Source: Cerrena zonata (Eukaryota; Basidiomycota; Agaricomycetes; Polyporales; Cerrenaceae). From it: a DNA stretch of 64,000 bases. The notes beneath the pieces were generated by a model that did not search any database, was not told where the DNA came from, and was given only the letters and a program-made list of their open reading frames with translations. Made by a program: the position numbers and the translations under genes. This document shows positions 60,741 to 64,000 of the stretch, piece after piece. The stretch is taken from assembly GCA_038087015.1 (NCBI GenBank), contig JASBNA010000038.1:186001-250000 (forward strand). Reading direction: 5' to 3'. Numbering within the stretch: the first letter of the stretch is position 1; each line of letters starts with the position of its first letter.

Positions 60741-60748
60741 ATGAGTAT
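60701..60748. repeat. Perfect 13-bp inverted repeat
   Basis: ATACTCATAAGTA (60701-60713) and TACTTATGAGTAT (60736-60748) with a 22-nt spacer, at the border of the copia fragment. Confidence 0.6.
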
Positions 60749-60947
60749 GCACTACTTGTGCAGAGCTTTAGCTTGTGCCAAACACATTTCCAATCGATAC
60801 CATTTCACTCACGACCAGATTTCCCAAGGTGATATTAAGCTCATCTACGTACCGATGAAGGACAACTGCGCAGATGTTTTCGCCAAAGGACTTCCACACC
60901 CTGCTCATTCCTCACTTATCTCCTCGATTGGCATGTCTGCTGGTTGA
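60741..60947 (+). pseudogene. Ty1/copia RNase H C-terminal fragment
   Basis: KHISNRYHFTHDQI, IKLIYVPMKDNCADVFAKGL and SSLISSIGM match the end of copia polyproteins. The upstream pol is absent. The stop TGA is followed by the polypurine tract GAGGGGGAG. Confidence 0.8.
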
Positions 60948-60954
60948 GGGGGAG
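60946..60954 (+). promoter_or_regulatory. Copia polypurine tract
   Basis: GAGGGGGAG directly before the LTR start TGTTG, the normal plus-strand primer site. Confidence 0.65.
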
Positions 60955-61394
60955 TGTTGTTTATTCTCATTTGTCACAAATGCCTAAGTTCGCTATATCC
61001 CGATATGGTAACATTTTGGCCTAATCAGGAAGTATCTCAAATATACTTCTGTCTTTTCTCGTTTACCCTTTTCCTTCTTGTTTTTCTTCACTCTGAACCT
61101 TTTACCGTAGTCCTCAGACGATTTCTGTCTGTCTCTCTTTTTCCTATTCACTATCCCTTTACCATTCGCCTTCTGTCTCATTCTCTCTCTTTCTTTCATG
61201 TTCTACTCACTGTACTACTTTGGCCGTTGACTCCATATTTCATACAGTATAAAAGGAGTGTATTTTCGTACTCTAAAATCTATCGTTTTTGACCCTATCT
61301 TACCCGTCCTTTTGCATGCACAACAACAGTGTGTGTGAGACATTCTGATGAAGGTTGAAAAGAATGTGGTGTACCTGGTGGGTGTAGAGTTACA
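60955..61394 (+). repeat. Copia-type LTR, 440 bp
   Basis: Starts TGTTGTTTATT after the polypurine tract and ends in TTACA. It holds a TATA box TATAAAAG at 61248-61255 and T-rich U3. The right border is inferred from a primer-site-like TGGTATCAG beginning at 61401. Confidence 0.6.
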
Positions 61395-61400
61395 CTGGGA

Positions 61401-61415
61401 TGGTATCAGTGGAGA
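61401..61415 (+). other. Primer-binding-site-like sequence after the copia LTR
   Basis: TGGTATCAG is the usual initiator-Met tRNA primer site of copia elements. Its place after this LTR suggests the LTR also serves as the 5' LTR of a second, truncated copy. Confidence 0.4.
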
Positions 61416-62137
61416 CCTCTCCATAGATTTTCGTCATTCACGTTTGGTGATCATTTGGTGCCTTCAGCACGGTCTCCAGTAAGACATTGAGAGTATTATC
61501 GATGGGTTGAACCACATCACCAGATACTAGTTGAGTTCTATAGTCAAGATCGGGTATGATTCCTCCAGTCTCATACTGACTGTCGAGCGTGGCTCAGAGT
61601 TCAAACTTCAACTTGATACTGACTGACTGACTGTATGGTTTCAGACTAAATGTAACTGCAGATGCCTGCGCTAAGGTCCACAAGTACATACGACTACGAT
61701 AGCTACTTAGATAGGCACACCCAGTCCCCCGTACCACTCTACCTATCCCTTGTGAACTGATGTGAGTGCATAACGACTGCACTTAGTGCCCAGAAAGCTT
61801 CCGAGTCCCTGGTCGTTCGCTGATCAGAAACGCTCCCTGAAGCCTTTCCGGGGTGCCCATTCTTGGTATGGTCCAGGTCTATCACTTATTCAGACTCGGA
61901 TAAAGTTGCTTTCGCAATGAGGATACGACTGAATGCACTACACATTATTCTCTGACTCGGTACCAACCCCAGTCCTGTGAAGGCCCATGTGATTGCATGA
62001 TCTGTATATTCAAGAGCTCTATAAGGATTCAGAGTTGATGATTAATAAGAATAAGGTTGGTCAAACATAAAGGAAAGACAGGAGGGTAAAGTGGGTGTGG
62101 GGCAGGAGGACAGGAGAAAATAGGAAAGGAGACGTAC
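61416..62137. other. Retroelement leader remnant and 3' flank of BAP31-like gene
   Basis: No coding region recognised. I could not find the last exon or stop codon of the BAP31-like gene here with confidence. Confidence 0.35.
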
Positions 62138-63574
62138 CGTATTCACGAGCTTTGGCCTCAGTGGCTTTGAGTTTCTCCTTCAGCTCAATCATTTTCGAGG
62201 AAGTAGATTTTCCGGTCTGAAGAATGAGATTTCAGTCAGAATATTGTGCGTTCCCGGACAGTCATAGATAAGGGGAAAGGGGATAAAATGGGAGATAACA
62301 AACGTGCCTCCTGCTTGAGTGTCTCTTTGAGCTCAGCAATCTGCTTGATTTGGTCTGGAGAGGGGGTAGATTTTTTTAGTCTGGAGAAACAGCATGTTTG
62401 AGTTAGTGTATCTGTGTTTTCCGGATAGTGAGTGGAACGAGGAATTACGAACATACCTCCTACTTGAGTTCCGCACTGGCATACAGGTGGGAGGTAAAGG
62501 AAGAGTAAAGACATACCGTCATTGCAAGATTTAGCCTCAGCAGCATTGATTTTCTCCCTAGCCTCAGCGGCTTTGACTTTCTCCTTGAGCTCAGCAATTT
62601 GCTTGATTTGGTCTGGAGAGGGGGTAGATTTTTTTAGTCTGGAGAAACAGCATGTTTGAGTTAGTGTATCTGTGTTTTCCGGATAGTGAGTGGAACAAGG
62701 AATTACGAACATACCTCCTACTTGAGTTCCGCACTGGCATACAGGTGGGAGGTAAAGGAAGAGTAAAGACATACCGTCATTGCAAGATTTAGCCTCAGCA
62801 GCATTGATTTTCTCCCTAGCCTCAGCGGCTTTGACTCTCTCCTTGAGCTCAGCAATTTGCTCGAATTGGTCTAGGATGAGTATCTCGGTCTAAGTGATAG
62901 CATAGTTGTGTACGCCGGATGGGTGTGGATAAGGGAAAGGAGGGATGAAATGAGAGATAGCAAACATACCTCCTGCTTGTGTTTCATGTATGCCTCTTGC
63001 ATATGAATGAGGTCGAGGACGATGTAGAATGTACGGGAAAGGACAAATGAGAGGAAGACACAGAAGCCAGCCAGGTACGTGTTACGCTGCAAGCTGTGGA
63101 TAAGAGGGTGCTGACGCATTGAGAGGAGAATGGCGCGAGAAGAAGAGAAGAAACGTACTAGTAATTGCGAGCAGCAAGAATAGTCTCGGTCTCGAACTGA
63201 ACGTCGTGGACGGTTGACAGTGTCGATTTCGCGATGTCCGCTTCGGCAGTGAAGTACACCATACGTCGGAAGGCATCAAGGAAGAGGATTACTATGATTC
63301 TATCAAACAGAAAAAAGTGTTAATATCGTCTGTGGTTTGAGATAGGGGATAAGGGAGTACATAAATGCAGTATTCACTACCTTTGCTACGATCGGAAATT
63401 TTGGTAGGAATCGGAAGAGCAGTTTGCGGATACCGTAGGGTAAGGGGAGGGTGAGAAGGCAGAATGCGACCATCTCTGACGCGAGAAGGTGGAATGTTGA
63501 GTCGTAGCTGTGTGGTTCGGAACGGTGAGACGCATATTAGGTTGAGGAGGGCAGGGGACGTACTAATCTGACAT
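62138..63574 (-). CDS. BAP31/Yet-like ER transmembrane protein (3' end unresolved)
   Basis: ER membrane chaperone/sorting protein. Start MSDYYDSTFHLL (ATG 63572-63574) joins by intron to ASEMVAFCLLTLPLPYGIRK. Next comes FRFLPKFPIVAK, then after an intron IIVILFLDAFRRMVYFTAEADI and TILAARNYY, then QRNTYLAGFCVFLSFVLSRTF and LDLIHMQEAYMKHKQE. This is the three-membrane-segment BAP31 core. Coiled-coil exons follow: EQIAELKERVKAAEAREKI, a near-identical repeat exon, DQIKQIAELKETLKQEA and SKMIELKEKLKATEAKAREYG. The last resolved exon ends at 62138 at a gtacgt donor. A C-terminal ER-retrieval signal was not found, so the end may be lost or lie in unseen exons. Confidence 0.8.
62325..62840 (-). repeat. 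Tandem 258-bp duplication of exon plus intron in BAP31-like gene
   Basis: 62325-62582 and 62583-62840 match almost base for base. The unit is 258 bp (86 codons) and holds one coiled-coil exon and its flanking intron sequences. Flanking exons on both sides are related, so older duplications are likely. Confidence 0.85.
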
Positions 63575-64000
63575 GACGGGCTATTGTACCAGCAATTGTA
63601 GAAGCTTCAGACGAATTCAAGGGAGAACCGTATAACACACAGGTCAGGAGTTATAACTTGGATTGGAACAGAGTAGCGGGGAGAGATGCGTTGTTTGGAG
63701 CGTGTAGTCAACCTTTCTGAGGAGAGGGAAGACTCTGCAGTAAGCATAGCAATCACGCATAATGGTGGTTATATGTGCCATCGGTACGGGGGACTGATGG
63801 CAAGAGTAAAAGACTGTTGTGATGACGGCCTGTAGCGCTATACTCATTTGGCGGCGTAGACCTCTTGCAAGCATGGGGACGAAAGTCTAGACTCAGAACC
63901 ACTCAGAACTATAACCTTCTCCTCCGGAGACCATATCAACATGTGTATCAGGTGAGGCGAACATGTGTACTTACTTGTAGAAGCAACTTCGAACTTCAAG
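63575..64000. other. Right edge; possible exon on minus strand near 63955-64000
   Basis: A minus-strand donor-like gtaagt occurs near 63974 after an open stretch running off the window, so a further gene may start beyond the edge. The 76-codon frame at 63644-63874 is not recognised. Confidence 0.3.

Overview
This window looks like nuclear DNA of a filamentous basidiomycete, most likely a mushroom-forming Agaricomycete. The genes carry many 50-60 nt GT-AG introns. The gene content fits: a class I hydrophobin, two microsomal P450s, a GMC oxidoreductase, a Plavaka-type transposase and a long Ty3/gypsy element. Host genes end in ordinary TAA, TAG and TGA stops. I worked by eye, so exon borders are approximate unless a junction is described.

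Left arm (1-29 kb), mostly host genes. In order: a GMC oxidoreductase cut by the window start; a P450 with a TATA box and promoter palindrome; a class I hydrophobin; a second P450; a 420-bp hAT-like MITE; tRNA-Glu(CTC); a peroxisomal-type mitochondrial carrier family protein; a BIRC6/UBE2O-like large E2 with a UBA segment; a NADAR-domain protein with a long proline-rich N-terminus; a LARP7/Pof8-like La-motif/xRRM protein; a pair of small paralogous basidiomycete proteins in opposite orientation; and an APH-fold kinase. A truncated hAT 5' end sits one base after the stop of the second paralog.

Middle (29.6-37.3 kb). Four multi-exon genes with no family I can name form a compact block (strands -, +, +, -). 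They are rich in acidic, Ser-rich and coiled-coil sequence. One has a doubled CX2CX6C cluster and one an HMG-box-like segment. This is the best candidate for an undescribed system, either a cargo block or an unrecognised mobile element.

Right arm (37.7-61.4 kb), mobile DNA. A 16-kb Ty3/gypsy element has 1.4-kb LTRs (TG...CA). Its 2276-codon gag-protease ORF is unbroken, but its pol frame carries only TGA stops. Between them lies an in-frame array of 22-24-residue repeats that are also hairpins. A degenerate Plavaka element (TGA stops and a C14 frameshift), an unassigned multi-exon gene and the 3' end plus LTR of a Ty1/copia element follow.

Right edge (62-64 kb). A BAP31/Yet-like ER membrane protein gene on the minus strand has an almost identical tandem 258-bp exon-intron duplication in its coiled-coil part. 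The two themes worth follow-up are the TGA-only decay that stops sharply at the gag side of the retroelement, and the uncharacterised four-gene block.
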